NCBI GenBank assembly: GCA_945865885.1
Contig: CAMBEZ010000005.1
Coordinates: 1 to 64,000 of the forward strand
Length of the DNA: 64,000 nucleotides
Origin: Owenweeksia hongkongensis DSM 17368
GTDB taxonomy: Bacteria; Bacteroidota; Bacteroidia; Flavobacteriales; Schleiferiaceae
Direction: 5' to 3'
The position numbers and the translations under genes were made by a program. Below are positions 9,601-20,900 of this stretch, piece by piece. Below the pieces are notes generated by a model. The model saw only the letters and a list, made by a program, of their open reading frames with translations. It had not been told where the DNA came from and did no database searches. Position 1 is the first letter of the stretch. Each line of letters opens with the position of its first letter.

Positions 9601-10788
9601 TTACGAATTATCCACCAGTGCGGTCACAAACCAACGCTGCCCCGCCCGATCCACTGTTGCGAGCAAAAAGCGTTCCGAATCCTCCTTACAACGTAGTTTT
9701 TTTCGAATTTGGTCTGATTTTTCAGGGTAGTTCACGGAAACAATGCTCCACCCACCCTGCAGCGAACCTTTGTAGGGGGTACTTTGATTTTGGAACCGCA
9801 AGATTCTGCCGGGCCATTGTTCTTCTCGGTGGTGGGCCGTGTAGATACCCGGCGCCCATTCTTCCAGTCCCAGTTCGGCGGCCGCGCCGGCGTGGCATCG
9901 GCTGGCTTTGAGTGCGGCATCGGGGAGGTAGAGGTAGGTGGCTGGTGAATTTGCCAGCGGTGGTGTTGCCTTGCGGTCCCAGCACAGGAATGCAAACCGG
10001 TGCGCGTTCCAGTGGGTGTGTAGGGTCCAGCGCAAAATTCCACGCGCCGCTTCCACCGGACGTTTAACCACCCAAATTTCTTTCATTTCGCCGTCCACGA
10101 CCACGAAAACGAGGTCCGTGGCGTTTGGAAAGGACCGCTCCAAGGCATCGGGGTCGGCCAGAGGGGACGTTTTGATCAGTACCTGAGGTGCTTTTTTGGT
10201 CCACAAGTCCCAGCATTCCAAGGGGTTGGGTTGGCTGTGGTCCCAGTCCCAACGCATGCCGCCAATCGCACGCCGGGAGGGGTCCACCACCACGGCGTCC
10301 CAGTGCGGAGCGCATTCCCACGGAAAATCATCAGCGGTACCTTGAATGGTGCGGCGCGGAAGGTTCAAAGCTTGTTCGTGCTGTTGGAGCACGCGCACCA
10401 AAGCGGGGTTGGGTTCGGTGCCGACGGTTTGGATGCCGGCATCGGCCAAAGCCCAGCTGTCCGCACCGGAACCCAGGGTCAGGTCCGCGGCGCTTTCCAC
10501 GGCGCCGTTTTGAAGGAACCACTGCACTTTAGCCCGGGCAGTGGCTTCGGAGCTGGCTTGCTCGGCGAAAGTCCGCGGCGCAAACCACAGGTTGGGATTG
10601 GCATGCCAGGTGGGCCATTTTTTGGACTGACGCTGAAAGGCGTCCCATTTGTGGAGGAGGAAGGGGTTGAGGCCGGGCTTTTTCAGGGCCCAGTCTTGGC
10701 TAGACCTTCCCGGCCAACGCAGCGCCTCCGCGTGGAATTCCGCCCACTCGGTTGGCGTTGGGAATGGGGCATTTTCCCACGAATCCAT
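9601..10788 (-). CDS. Class I SAM-dependent methyltransferase, PG_1098 / THUMP-like family
   Basis: About 395 aa, cytoplasmic. The middle holds a Rossmann methyltransferase core: ESAADLTLGSGADSWALA, the acidic VGTEPNP strand, and DAVVVDPSRR (motif IV-like). A ferredoxin-like insert and a C-terminal THUMP-like segment ending DSERFLLATVDRAGQRWFVT match the architecture of Porphyromonas PG_1098. Substrate is not established and is probably RNA. The ATG at 10788 (MDSWENAPF) is preferred over the longer frame, whose first 51 residues overlap the upstream DUF4159 gene. It starts 20 bases after that gene's stop. Confidence 0.82.
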   Translation of the reverse strand: MDSWENAPFPTPTEWAEFHAEALRWPGRSSQDWALKKPGLNPFLLHKWDAFQRQSKKWPTWHANPNLWFAPRTFAEQASSEATARAKVQWFLQNGAVESAADLTLGSGADSWALADAGIQTVGTEPNPALVRVLQQHEQALNLPRRTIQGTADDFPWECAPHWDAVVVDPSRRAIGGMRWDWDHSQPNPLECWDLWTKKAPQVLIKTSPLADPDALERSFPNATDLVFVVVDGEMKEIWVVKRPVEAARGILRWTLHTHWNAHRFAFLCWDRKATPPLANSPATYLYLPDAALKASRCHAGAAAELGLEEWAPGIYTAHHREEQWPGRILRFQNQSTPYKGSLQGGWSIVSVNYPEKSDQIRKKLRCKEDSERFLLATVDRAGQRWFVTALVDNS

Positions 10789-10808
10789 ATCGGTAGAATC
10801 GAAAGAAA

Positions 10809-11492
10809 CTAGGGGAAATAAGGAGTTTGACCGCGAAACACAAAATGAAGGATGTTCGCCCCCATTCGGAGGGCTTGCAAGCGAACAGCCGGAGGGTCGT
10901 TGTGGACGTTGGCATCTTCCCAACCGTCGGAAAGATCGCATTCGTGGGTGTACAACACCACCATGCGGCTGCCGTGGTAAAGTGCCCAGGCTTCGGGTGC
11001 TTTGCCGTCGTGCTCGTGTATTTTAGGAAGTCCTTTGGGGAAGGGGAAGGGGCCTTGGAAAAGCGGATGACTGGCGGAAAGTCGGACCCAATCGGACTGC
11101 GGCCAAACGGTTTTCAGGGCTTTTCGGACGTAGGGATCCATCCCGTAGTTGTCGTCGATGTGCAAAAAACCACCGCGCTGCAAGTAGGTGCGCAAATTTT
11201 GCGCCTCTTGCGCCGTGAAGGTGATGTTGCCGTGGCCGGTGAGGTGCACCCAGTCGTACGAAAAAAGCGTGGAGCTGCCCACCGGCACGCTTCCCGGATT
11301 GGGTAAAACAGCAATATTTGCTTGGTCTGAGGCGAATCGGGCCAAATTATTCAGCGCCGTTGGGTTGGCGTACCAATCCCCGCCGCCGCCGTATTCCAAG
11401 GTAGCCACGCGCGAACCCGCAGACGTTTGCGCGTAGGAGGAAGGGGCGAGCCCCAGCAGAAGGAGGAGGGTAATTAAACGAATGCCGTTCAT
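10809..11492 (-). CDS. Exported DUF4159 domain protein
   Basis: About 227 aa. MNGIRLITLLLLLGLAPSSYAQ is a signal peptide with an AQ cleavage site. The mature part is a DUF4159 domain: ATLEYGGGGDWYANPTALNNL, then a Rossmann-like stretch with YDWVHLTGHG and LRTYLQRGGFLHIDDNYG, and HPLFQGPFPFPKGLPKI. The fold resembles glutamine-amidotransferase-like domains, but no enzymatic activity is known. The longer open frame (start 11750) overlaps the divergent giant gene and is rejected. A TAATTTTG box six bases upstream supports the start at 11492, and an in-frame ATG at 11498 is possible. Confidence 0.87.
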   Translation of the reverse strand: MNGIRLITLLLLLGLAPSSYAQTSAGSRVATLEYGGGGDWYANPTALNNLARFASDQANIAVLPNPGSVPVGSSTLFSYDWVHLTGHGNITFTAQEAQNLRTYLQRGGFLHIDDNYGMDPYVRKALKTVWPQSDWVRLSASHPLFQGPFPFPKGLPKIHEHDGKAPEAWALYHGSRMVVLYTHECDLSDGWEDANVHNDPPAVRLQALRMGANILHFVFRGQTPYFP

Positions 11493-11498
11493 CTGCAT

Positions 11499-11506
11499 CA
11501 AAATTA
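11499..11506 (-). promoter_or_regulatory. Promoter -7 box for the DUF4159 operon
   Basis: The minus strand reads TAATTTTG, a full TAnnTTTG match, six bases before the ATG at 11492. An in-frame ATG at 11498 directly abuts the box and would probably lie outside the transcript, so 11492 is favoured. Confidence 0.5.
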
Positions 11507-11550
11507 AGTCGAAATAAGTGGTAAATTCACCCCGCTGAAAAAACACCATT

Positions 11551-14500
11551 ATGCGTTCATCTATACTCCGATACCCGCTTGTGTTGGCCTCCCTTTGCGC
11601 TGCTCTCGGAAGCAATTTGCTGGGACAAACCACCAACACAATGGCCACGCATCCCGGAAACGGGTTGCAGGTTTCCATGTCAGCAGGGACGGTAACCACC
11701 ACCACGTTTTCCACGTGTGTGGATTCTTTGGTGGTGCAACTGCCGGCCAATCGCTACGTGTACGGGGTTGCGGTGCAATACACCGTGAATGCATTGGGTC
11801 AGTCTTGGAAGTCTGAACAACGTACTTTTTTGCGCTGCCGAACCACCGGTTTGTCCGAAGCTTCGGTATCCTCCGGAGTAGGGGATCAGCCTGGTTTGCA
11901 GCCGTATACCCGTTCCGGTTTAACCTTGGCCAACGGTACTACGGTCTCTGGCCGTTTGGTTTTTGAATTGCACGCCTTTCGTACGTGGTCTCCCCCCGGA
12001 ACGCCATTGTGCGATACGACGGTTCAAAAAGTAGTCAAAGGGACCTGGAAAGTGACGGTAACGCACGGCGTTGTGCCTACTTGCTTCCCTCCGTCCAACG
12101 GTTCGGCCTCGTGGACGTTGTCCAATCGGGCCCGTCTTCAGTGGACGGGCGGCGGTGCTTCCAATGGACAGGTTAAAGTGGGTCCAGTTGGTTTTGTCCC
12201 AACTGCTGCCGGTACCATTTTTCAAGCATTGGGCAACGCTTCCCGCGTGGTGACCGGATTGACCCCGGGTACGAACTACGAATTTTACGTTCGCGACTCC
12301 TGCGGTTCCGGCAACGTGAGCTTGTGGATGGGACCTTATTCCTTTGCAACTGCGTGTGGCTTATTGAACGTACCGGCGGTAGAACCCTTTACGGGCTGGA
12401 CCAGCGGTGCCGGCGCCTTGAATGCAGGTGCTGCCTTGCCTGCGGGTACCTGTTGGACCACCACTCCTGTGCATACGGGAGTTGGGAACGGTCCGTTTGC
12501 TTGGTCTTCGCGTACGGGCCCCACCTCACAAGCGACTACGGGTCCTTCGGTGGACAAGACCTCAGGCACCGCCACGGGAACCTACGTGTACGTGGAAAGT
12601 GCCTTGGGAGCCTACCAGTCTGTGGCGAATTTGGTTTCGCCCCTAGTCAATGTGGCGGGATTAGCCACTCCGTCCGTCCGCTTTGCTACGCACGCTTTTG
12701 GTACCGATTGCGGCACCCTGGCTTTGGACGTGTGGAGCCCAACAACGGGTTGGGTGCAAAACGTTTGGTCCCAGTCGGGTCAAAAACAAACGACCAAAAC
12801 GGCTCCTTGGGATACGGCAGTGGTTTTGTTGAACACCTTTACCAGCGACACCCTGCAGTTCCGTTTTCGCGCCATTCGTTCCTTTGGCGCTGGGGGAAAC
12901 ACAACCGGTGATTTGGCCTTGGATGATTTCAAGGTAATGCAAGCTCCCGCTTGCCCGGCCCCTACCGCACTGACCGTTGCGAATGTTGGCTTCAACACGG
13001 CGCAGATTGCCTTTTCTGCTGTCAACTCCACCAGTTTCCGCGTTGCCTACGGCCTGCGCACCGCCTCCTTTGCGGCGCTGACCAAGGTAAATACCGGGGC
13101 GTCACCGTTTAACGCAACAGGTCTGATTTCCGGTAGCAACTACCAGGTCTACGTAAAATCCAAGTGTTCCGCTACGGATTCTTCTGCTTGGGTGGGTCCG
13201 ATTTACTTCACAACACTTTGCGCACCTGTTCCGTCTCCGTTTACCGAAAACTTCGACGGTACCGGATGGATTTCCGGTACGGGAACTTATTCGGCAGGCG
13301 ATTCACTGGGCATTTGTTGGCAGCGCAGTCCGGGCCGAGGCACAGGCTCCACCAGTCCTTATTACTGGGCTGTGCGCACCGGTTTAACGTCCACACAAAA
13401 CCCGCCATTTTTTACCGGTCCACCGTCCGATAAATCCGGTACCGGACGCTACCTGTATACAGAATCATCGGCTGGGGTAACCGGTCAAGTGGCTTTACTC
13501 CAAACGCGTCCTATTTCTTTGGTTGGCTTGGCCAATCCGGAGGTCCGATTCTCTTACCATGCGCACGGTGGTACCATGGGCAGTTTGGCCGTCGATTATT
13601 GGAATCCTAAAACGGGGTGGAGTGCTCCGGTTTCGGTATTTTCCGGGCAGCAGCAAGCCACCCAGAACGCTGCTTGGCGGGATACAGCATTGTCCTTGGG
13701 TTCTGTTCCATCGGACACCGTAGTAATTCGTTTCCGCGCCTCACGCGGTACGGCGAATTATTCGGACCTGGCTCTAGATGAAATCAAGGTGCTCAATTCC
13801 TGCCCCAAACCGACGGCGTTTGCGGTTCAAAAAACAACGCCTACATCGGTGCGCTTGCAGTGGACCACTGGGGGTGCGTCAAACTGGCTCGTGAGCTACG
13901 CTCCAGGTGCCACCGCTGCGGCAGGTACCGGAACGCGAGTGGGGGTTTCCATCAAGCCACATACTGTTTCTGGTTTGACACCGGGTTCAACGTACACCTT
14001 TTGGGTGCGCGACAGCTGCGGATTAGGCAGCGGTTCCATTTGGGTAGGGCCGTTGGTGGTGAAGGTGCCTTGTGCGCCCCTTGTGCCAACCGCAACCGCA
14101 CCGTACCTGGAGACGTTTACGGGAACTACATGGAGTCCCGGAACGGCAACCCAAGATCCAGGGACCGTTGATAATTGCTGGACGCGTGGCGGGACCACCG
14201 GTTATTTTTGGAAGACGGGTCCAGGATTGCCCAATACCGCTTTGACGGGCCCGGATTTTGACAAAACCACCGGGACGGCAGCAGGTAAGTTTCTTTATAC
14301 GGAAGGAACCAATTTTGGTACCACAGCAACTTTGGAGTCTCCTCCCATTTCAACGGCGTCCTTAACGTCCACAGAAGTTTCCTTCTGGTACCATCTATAC
14401 GGAGGACTCATCAATAAGTTGGAGTTTCAAGTGAGCAACGGTGGAGCATTCACCACGTTGTGGACGCAAACCGGTCCGATCCAAACCTCCGGAGTAGCTC

Positions 14501-17500
14501 CTTGGCAACAAGCGGTTGTCTCTTTGGCAGCACCCTTTGCCGGAGATACGGTGGTATTCCGTTGGGTAGGAACCCGGAACCCCGGCCCTGCAAACACCGT
14601 CGATATTTCCATCGACGATTTTCAAGTGCAACAAACCCCATCGTGTGTAGCGCCTACTGCTTTTTCGGTAACGGCGCAGTCCACCAATTCTGTAACCCTG
14701 ACGTGGACCTCACCGGGGGCATCGTTCGAAGTTCAATACGGACCGGTAGGATTTACGCCGCCGGCAGGAACGCAACTTTTGGCGGCCGCAGCTCCTTTTG
14801 TGGTCACTGGCTTGACTCCGGCCACCAACTATCAGTTTTACGTACGTCGGGTTTGTTCTGCTACGGATAAATCCGCATGGGTAGGACCGGTGAACGCAAC
14901 TACCGTATGCACCGCAATAACGGCTCCGTGGACGGAAGCGTTTACTACGGGCTTTGCGGAAGGAACCGCCCCGCAGAACAGCGGCAGCTCCATCGGCGGT
15001 TGTTGGAGCAGAAATCCCTTGGCCGGTTACCACTGGGGTGGCGGCACGGGAGCAACCTTCAGCGGTCCCTTGACCGGCCCAACGTCGGACCACACCACCG
15101 GAAGCGGGGCGTACGTATATGCTGAAGCATCTGGGGTGGGGAACACCGCAGAGTTGGTTTCTCCCAAAGTTTTCTTGTCCACCTTGGTGAATCCTGAATT
15201 GGTTTTTTGGAAGCACCAGTATGGAGCAAACCAAGGGACTTTGTCTGTGGACGTGTTCCACAACAACGCATGGATTTCCAACGCCTACACGCTTGCGGGC
15301 AACCAAGGCAATTCGTGGCAAAAAGTGACGGTGTCCTTGAATGCCTACGCCAATGATACGGTTCAAATTCGCTTTCGCGTTGCGAAGCCTGCCGGCGGAC
15401 CCGGCGGTGGAGGACCTGGAGGCGGCCAGTTGGGTGATTTGGCCCTAGACGATGTGAGCATCGTTGCCGGTCCTACCTGCATTGCGCCCACGGCATTCTC
15501 TTCAACGGCCGCTACCACCACTACCGTAACCTTGGCGTGGACGGCAACGGGAACTTCCTTTGAAGTAGAATACGGTCCGGTTGGTTTTGTTTCCGGAGCG
15601 GGAACCACCGTCGTTGCAGCGGGCAGTCCGTTCACCGTCACCGGCCTTTCCCCGTCCACCACCTACCATTTTTACGTGCGCAAGGTGTGTACCGCTGCGG
15701 ACAAGTCGCTCTGGGTGGGACCTGTGGCGGCGAGTACCGCTTGCGGCGTTGCCACGGTACCGTACTACGAATATTTTGACAACACCTTCACCATGGGTGC
15801 TTTGGGCAACCCCAACAATTTCTGGAACGCCGGATCCACCATTGATCCCTGTTGGACCCGAACACCCAACTCGGCCGGTACCACTCCTCAGTTTCACTGG
15901 GGTGGAGGGCAGGGTCCAACGCCCACAGGTACTACCGGGCCAGCCTCGGACCACACTTCCGGAAACGGTCGGTACGTCTACACGGAAGCCTCGCTGAGTA
16001 CCACAGGCGCCACCGCAACCCTGGAATCGCCCACGATCAACCTGGGTACCTTGCCTTTGCCCCAACTGAAATTCTGGTACCACATGGAAGGTGTGGCCAT
16101 CCGCAGTTTGCGTACCGAAATCAAAGTAGGAACGGGGGCATGGACGTTTTTGGATTCCATCGGCGGACCGCAAGGAAATCAGTGGTTGGAAAAGACCATT
16201 CCGCTGAACACCTACACGGGGCAGAACGTGGCGTTCCGATTTGTGGCGCGTCGGAATTTAGCGAATGCTACCCCGCAAATGGCGGACATCGCTATAGACG
16301 ACTTCAGCATCACGTCTGCACCTTCCTGCCCACCACCTACCAACGTGGCGGTTACCCCATTGACCACTACCACAGCGCAGGTTACGTGGACCACGGGGGG
16401 AGCAACCGCATGGCAAATTGAGTACGGCCCCGTTGGATTTACGCCAGGGTCTGGAACCGTGGTTGCAGCCACTACCAATCCATTTATTTTGAGCGGTTTG
16501 ACCTTGGGTACCTCGTACCAGGTTTACGTTCGGGACAATTGTGGGGCGTCGGGCATTTCCACTTCGGTTGGGCCGACTTCCTTCAGCACCTATGCGTGCA
16601 CCAACGGCTGTTTGTACCAGCTGACGTTGACCGATTCCTTTGGCGACGGCTGGCGCGCGAACCAAGCCGGCACCACCTCCCACCGATTGGACGTGACCGT
16701 TGGAACCACCACCACCAGCTACACATTCAATACCGGCAACCAAGCGGTCTTCTCCTTGCCGGCGTGCGACGGGGACACCATCCGTTTGAATTTTGTGAAC
16801 GGGGGGCAGTGGAGCGGTGAATGCGGTTGGATCTTGAAATCTCCAACCGGAACAACCCTAAATACTCGGGTAGGGGCAAACAACAGCCCCGTTTTGACTT
16901 CAGGATTTAAGCACGAGGACAAAGCAGCGTGCAACAATCCTTGCCCGCCGCCCACGGCGTCGTTTACGACCGTCGCAACCGGATTGTCCGTGGTGTTCAA
17001 TGCCTCCGCGTCAACCGGTACTTCTCTGACGTACAGCTGGAACTTTGGCGCGGGAGCTACGGCGTCCGGCCCCAACCCAACCCATGTTTTTGCCGCCAAC
17101 GGAACGTACTCCGTCGTATTGACCGTTACGGACCAATGCGGACAAACAGCAACAACAACGCAGTCCATCATCGTTTGTGCGCCGCAAACGGCAGCATTCA
17201 CGTACGTTGCCAACATCTTGACGCTCAATTTTACGGCCAATGCGCCTAATGCTACCACGTATTACTGGGATTTTGGCAACAGCACTACCGGTTCTGGGGC
17301 TGCACCGTCGGTGACCTACACGATCGGTGGTACCTACACGGTGACCCTTACAGCGGTTAATGCTTGCGGTGACTCAGCAACGAGTTCCCAAACCATCCAA
17401 GTGTGCACCAAACCCACTGCCGCCTTTACGTTCTTCATCGTCAGCTCCAACGGCAGCGGCATGAGGGTACAATTCGACGCCACCGCCAGCGTGGGCGCCA

Positions 17501-17940
17501 CCCAGTACCAGTGGTTCTGGGGCGACGGTTCGTCCAGTTCGGGAGCCAACTTCATCCAGCACGTGTACGCAGTCCCCAGCTTGAGTTACAACGTCACCTT
17601 GATCGTGACGAACTCCTGTGGACTGTCCGACACCATCACCATCAAGCTCAATCGCGCCGGTGTATCGGAAAGCAGTTTGGGTGGTTTGGTGGCGTACCCA
17701 AATCCGGTGCTTCGCGGTTCGAATGTACACCTGATCCAGTTGGTTGATCGGGGTCCTCAGGCAACGATTGAGGTGGTGGATGCGGTTGGACGTGTTTTGC
17801 TTCAAAAACCCATGGAGTCAATGCTGAGTTCTTCCGGAGAATGCCAACTCAGCACGTTGGACTGGGCACCGGGCGTGTACCGAATTGTCATTCGCTCAGC
17901 GGAAGGTGCCGAAACGATTGCCGTGAATTGCACAGAATAG
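11551..17940 (+). CDS. Giant secreted FnIII/MAM-like/PKD protein with T9SS type A sorting domain
   Basis: 2129 aa. A signal peptide (MRSSILRYPLVLASLCAALGS...LGQ) is followed by about 150 residues of unassigned beta-rich sequence. Six FnIII domains follow (each starting near CxxPT and ending near WVGP...C), with five intervening jellyroll/MAM-like domains ending in motifs such as DLALDDFKV. A short domain with LTDSFGDGW comes next, then three PKD domains (SWNFGAG, YWDFGN, FWGDGS). The last about 80 residues (YPNPVLRGSNVHL...GVYRIVIRSAEGAE) are a type A T9SS signal. It is probably a surface adhesin or matrix protein. The modules are shared with the next gene, pointing to a tandem paralogue. Confidence 0.9.
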   Translation: MRSSILRYPLVLASLCAALGSNLLGQTTNTMATHPGNGLQVSMSAGTVTTTTFSTCVDSLVVQLPANRYVYGVAVQYTVNALGQSWKSEQRTFLRCRTTGLSEASVSSGVGDQPGLQPYTRSGLTLANGTTVSGRLVFELHAFRTWSPPGTPLCDTTVQKVVKGTWKVTVTHGVVPTCFPPSNGSASWTLSNRARLQWTGGGASNGQVKVGPVGFVPTAAGTIFQALGNASRVVTGLTPGTNYEFYVRDSCGSGNVSLWMGPYSFATACGLLNVPAVEPFTGWTSGAGALNAGAALPAGTCWTTTPVHTGVGNGPFAWSSRTGPTSQATTGPSVDKTSGTATGTYVYVESALGAYQSVANLVSPLVNVAGLATPSVRFATHAFGTDCGTLALDVWSPTTGWVQNVWSQSGQKQTTKTAPWDTAVVLLNTFTSDTLQFRFRAIRSFGAGGNTTGDLALDDFKVMQAPACPAPTALTVANVGFNTAQIAFSAVNSTSFRVAYGLRTASFAALTKVNTGASPFNATGLISGSNYQVYVKSKCSATDSSAWVGPIYFTTLCAPVPSPFTENFDGTGWISGTGTYSAGDSLGICWQRSPGRGTGSTSPYYWAVRTGLTSTQNPPFFTGPPSDKSGTGRYLYTESSAGVTGQVALLQTRPISLVGLANPEVRFSYHAHGGTMGSLAVDYWNPKTGWSAPVSVFSGQQQATQNAAWRDTALSLGSVPSDTVVIRFRASRGTANYSDLALDEIKVLNSCPKPTAFAVQKTTPTSVRLQWTTGGASNWLVSYAPGATAAAGTGTRVGVSIKPHTVSGLTPGSTYTFWVRDSCGLGSGSIWVGPLVVKVPCAPLVPTATAPYLETFTGTTWSPGTATQDPGTVDNCWTRGGTTGYFWKTGPGLPNTALTGPDFDKTTGTAAGKFLYTEGTNFGTTATLESPPISTASLTSTEVSFWYHLYGGLINKLEFQVSNGGAFTTLWTQTGPIQTSGVAPWQQAVVSLAAPFAGDTVVFRWVGTRNPGPANTVDISIDDFQVQQTPSCVAPTAFSVTAQSTNSVTLTWTSPGASFEVQYGPVGFTPPAGTQLLAAAAPFVVTGLTPATNYQFYVRRVCSATDKSAWVGPVNATTVCTAITAPWTEAFTTGFAEGTAPQNSGSSIGGCWSRNPLAGYHWGGGTGATFSGPLTGPTSDHTTGSGAYVYAEASGVGNTAELVSPKVFLSTLVNPELVFWKHQYGANQGTLSVDVFHNNAWISNAYTLAGNQGNSWQKVTVSLNAYANDTVQIRFRVAKPAGGPGGGGPGGGQLGDLALDDVSIVAGPTCIAPTAFSSTAATTTTVTLAWTATGTSFEVEYGPVGFVSGAGTTVVAAGSPFTVTGLSPSTTYHFYVRKVCTAADKSLWVGPVAASTACGVATVPYYEYFDNTFTMGALGNPNNFWNAGSTIDPCWTRTPNSAGTTPQFHWGGGQGPTPTGTTGPASDHTSGNGRYVYTEASLSTTGATATLESPTINLGTLPLPQLKFWYHMEGVAIRSLRTEIKVGTGAWTFLDSIGGPQGNQWLEKTIPLNTYTGQNVAFRFVARRNLANATPQMADIAIDDFSITSAPSCPPPTNVAVTPLTTTTAQVTWTTGGATAWQIEYGPVGFTPGSGTVVAATTNPFILSGLTLGTSYQVYVRDNCGASGISTSVGPTSFSTYACTNGCLYQLTLTDSFGDGWRANQAGTTSHRLDVTVGTTTTSYTFNTGNQAVFSLPACDGDTIRLNFVNGGQWSGECGWILKSPTGTTLNTRVGANNSPVLTSGFKHEDKAACNNPCPPPTASFTTVATGLSVVFNASASTGTSLTYSWNFGAGATASGPNPTHVFAANGTYSVVLTVTDQCGQTATTTQSIIVCAPQTAAFTYVANILTLNFTANAPNATTYYWDFGNSTTGSGAAPSVTYTIGGTYTVTLTAVNACGDSATSSQTIQVCTKPTAAFTFFIVSSNGSGMRVQFDATASVGATQYQWFWGDGSSSSGANFIQHVYAVPSLSYNVTLIVTNSCGLSDTITIKLNRAGVSESSLGGLVAYPNPVLRGSNVHLIQLVDRGPQATIEVVDAVGRVLLQKPMESMLSSSGECQLSTLDWAPGVYRIVIRSAEGAETIAVNCTE
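12079..16600 (+). repeat. Alternating FnIII and jellyroll protein-coding repeats
   Basis: Within the 2129-aa protein, an about 280-residue unit (FnIII of about 90 aa plus MAM-like jellyroll of about 190 aa) occurs five times, followed by a sixth FnIII. Unit starts lie near 12079, 12952, 13801, 14644, 15478 and 16327. Domain edges are marked by cysteine motifs (CPAPT, CPKPT, CVAPT, CIAPT, CPPPT). Copies have diverged at DNA level but keep motifs such as YGPVGF and FYVR. Confidence 0.8.
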
Positions 17941-17971
17941 TAGCCTATTGTGCGGAATGAGGTTCCGGTAC

Positions 17972-17979
17972 GACCTTTG
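17972..17979 (+). promoter_or_regulatory. Candidate -7 box for the second giant gene
   Basis: GACCTTTG differs from TAnnTTTG at two positions but lies five bases before the ATG, the same geometry as better boxes in the window. The gap between the two giant genes is only 44 bases, so read-through from upstream is equally possible. Confidence 0.3.
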
Positions 17980-17984
17980 GTTCT

Positions 17985-20900
17985 ATGTTGGAATCTTTTC
18001 GTCGTACCGGACTTTCCTTTTTGGCCCTCTGTTTAGCCCCCCTGGGCTTGTGGGCGCAGTTGTCCGGAACCTACACGATTAATCCCACCGGCTTAGGCAC
18101 CACCAATTTTACCACGCTGCAAGCTGCGGTGACTGCATTGACCGCGCAAGGCGTATCGGGACCGGTATCTCTATTGGTAGCCCCCGGAACCACACATCCA
18201 GCAGTAAGCATCGGGGCCATTGCGGGTACTGGGCCTGTGAACCGCGTCCGTTTTTTAGTAGATTCTGCACAAGGCGTAGCTCCGGCGGTCATCACCACCT
18301 CCGGTTCCACGCTCTATGCCCTACAAATCACAGGAGCCAAGTATTTGGAATTCAGAAATTTAGTCATACAATCAACGGCCAACACGGCCAACCACCGCGT
18401 GGTGGAATTGTTGGGTGCGGCTACTGTGGGTGCGGCCACCGGAAGCATAAAATTCTCCAAGTGCATTATGTCTGCGCCGGTGGTGACCAATGCCACCACA
18501 AACTCAGCTGTTGTATTCGCAACAACCCCAAGTTTGCTGCGGGATATTTCCTTTTACGACGTTCAGTTCTCCGGAGCGGGGATTGGTGTGTACGTGCCCT
18601 TCAGCACCAATGCAGCGCTCATTCCCCGGAACATTCGGGTTCAGAAATCCCGGTTTGTAAATCAAAACTTTTCAGCGGCCTGGTTTTACTCCACGGACAC
18701 GGTGCTTTTTGAAGATAACACAGTACGGACCGCATCGAACTCAGCACTTTCGCAGCGAGGAATTGTTTTGCAAGGTACGGGGACCATTCCTTTTCGCTGG
18801 GCCGTGGTCCGTCGGAATAGAGTTCGCTTGCAAAGTACCAACGGAGGTTACGGTATTTTCCTCAACACCTTCGGTACGGCGACGTCTGCAGTGGTCACCG
18901 TTGAGAACAATGCGGTATACATACCGGCAGGCTCCGGAACGAATTACGGTATCTATGCTTTTAATACCCGACGCGTTCATTTCTTCCACAATTCCGTGCG
19001 CGTTGATAAGGGTATTGGATCCGCTACCAGTGCCGTTTTTTCGGTATTCGGTACGCCCGGGAACGTTGGAGACCTTCAATTTCGAAACAACTTGTGCGTC
19101 AGTTACGGCGGGTCCATGGCCGCCGCCGTGAACGTCAACGGTGCAACACCTTCCAATGTGTTCACCAGTTTCAGCCACAACATTCACTACGCTCCTCATT
19201 CGGGCAATCCGTTCCGATTCAACAACACCAACTACGCAACACTGGCCGCTTGGCAAACAGCAACTTCGTTGGACGCCAATTCGGCCTACGAAGATCCGTT
19301 GATTTCGGAGTCCAACCTACGTACCCTAGGCGCCTTGGCAGACGGTACCGCGGTTCCCGTAGGTACGTTTGTGGATTTTGACAACCAAGCGCGAAGCGGT
19401 ACCCTTCCGGACCGGGGCGCAGATGAATACGGTAGCGCAACCTGCGTCAATCCTATGGTTCCCACTTTTGTTTATGCCCGCATGCAGTCCATCGGTTTGC
19501 AGTGGACCTCGCCCAACACCACCGTACTTCAACGCCAGATTCGTTACGTACGAGCGGCCGCTCAAGGGACTTATTGGGTCAAGAGCAATGCCCAACTGAC
19601 CGACTCCATTACTGGATTGCAACCTCTGACGGATTACCGCATTTGGGTTCGGGATGTATGCGCTGCTGGCGACACGGGTTTGTGGGTTGGGCCCTTTTTG
19701 GCGACTACTTCGTCGGTTCCCTGCGCCATTTTGGCGGCTCCTTACAAAGAGGATTTTGAGGGACTAAACTGGTTCCCCAACCCCAACAACCAAGGCGTCG
19801 GTATTTTGGATCCTTGTTGGAACCAGGGCGATACTTCCTTTTTTTACTGGCGCATCAACAATACGGCTACCTCTACCGGTTTTACCGGACCTTCCAACGA
19901 CAACACGGCCAATGGAATGCGCTATTTGCATGCGGAATCACGCAGTGGAGGCTCGGTAACCACAACCACCGTTGTAACTCCGTGGATCTCCTTGAATACG
20001 TTGAACACGGCCGAATTGAAATTTGCGTCGCACCGCTACGGCTTCGCGGTCAGCGGTTTGCTGGTTCAAGCGCAAGTGTATCCTACGGGGAACTGGGTGA
20101 ATGTGCTCAATTTGGGCGGTGTTTTCCAAACGGCCAAAACCGATCCTTGGTCGGAGCATACGGCACCGTTGAACACCTTTGCCGGTGACACCATCCGCTT
20201 GCGGTTTACCGTAACCAAAACGTTTGCAACAGCATTGAACGCAGACGTGGCCATCGACGACATTCGTATCGACAGCGTGCGTACGTGTCTTCCTCCCAAC
20301 ACACCGTCCGTGGTTACCGCAACCACCACCAGTGTTGTTATTGGTTGGACCGCCACCAGCGGCACCGGTTGGCAGGTTCATTACGGACCCTCCGGTTTTG
20401 TTTTGGGAAGTGGCACCCAACGCACTTCGCCAACAGGAATATTCACCGCCAGTGGTTTGAGTCCAGCCACGGCCTACGATTTTTATGTTCGCGACAGTTG
20501 CGGCCCCAATAATTACTCGGTTTGGACCAAGGTGTTTACCGCAAGTACGCTCTGTGGTGTGGTTCAAACTCCTTGGACAGAGAATTTTGACAATTCCAGT
20601 TTTGTCCGACCGACCAATTGGAACGTACCCGGCGTAATCTCGAATTGTTGGTCCCGAACCCCCGCGGCCCCGGCAACAGGATACCAGTGGAATCCAGCGC
20701 CGCCAATCAACGTCAATAACTTCACAGGCCCGTTGGGGGATCATACGGGTGGAGGGAAGTTTATGGCCGCGTTCAATACTGCCTTTGGCGCTCCCAACCT
20801 AACCACCAATCTTCGCACGCCAGCCATTTCTTTGGTAGGCTTGTCCCAGCCAGAATTGTCGTTTTGGTTGCACGGTTTTGGTCAGGATTTAACCACACTT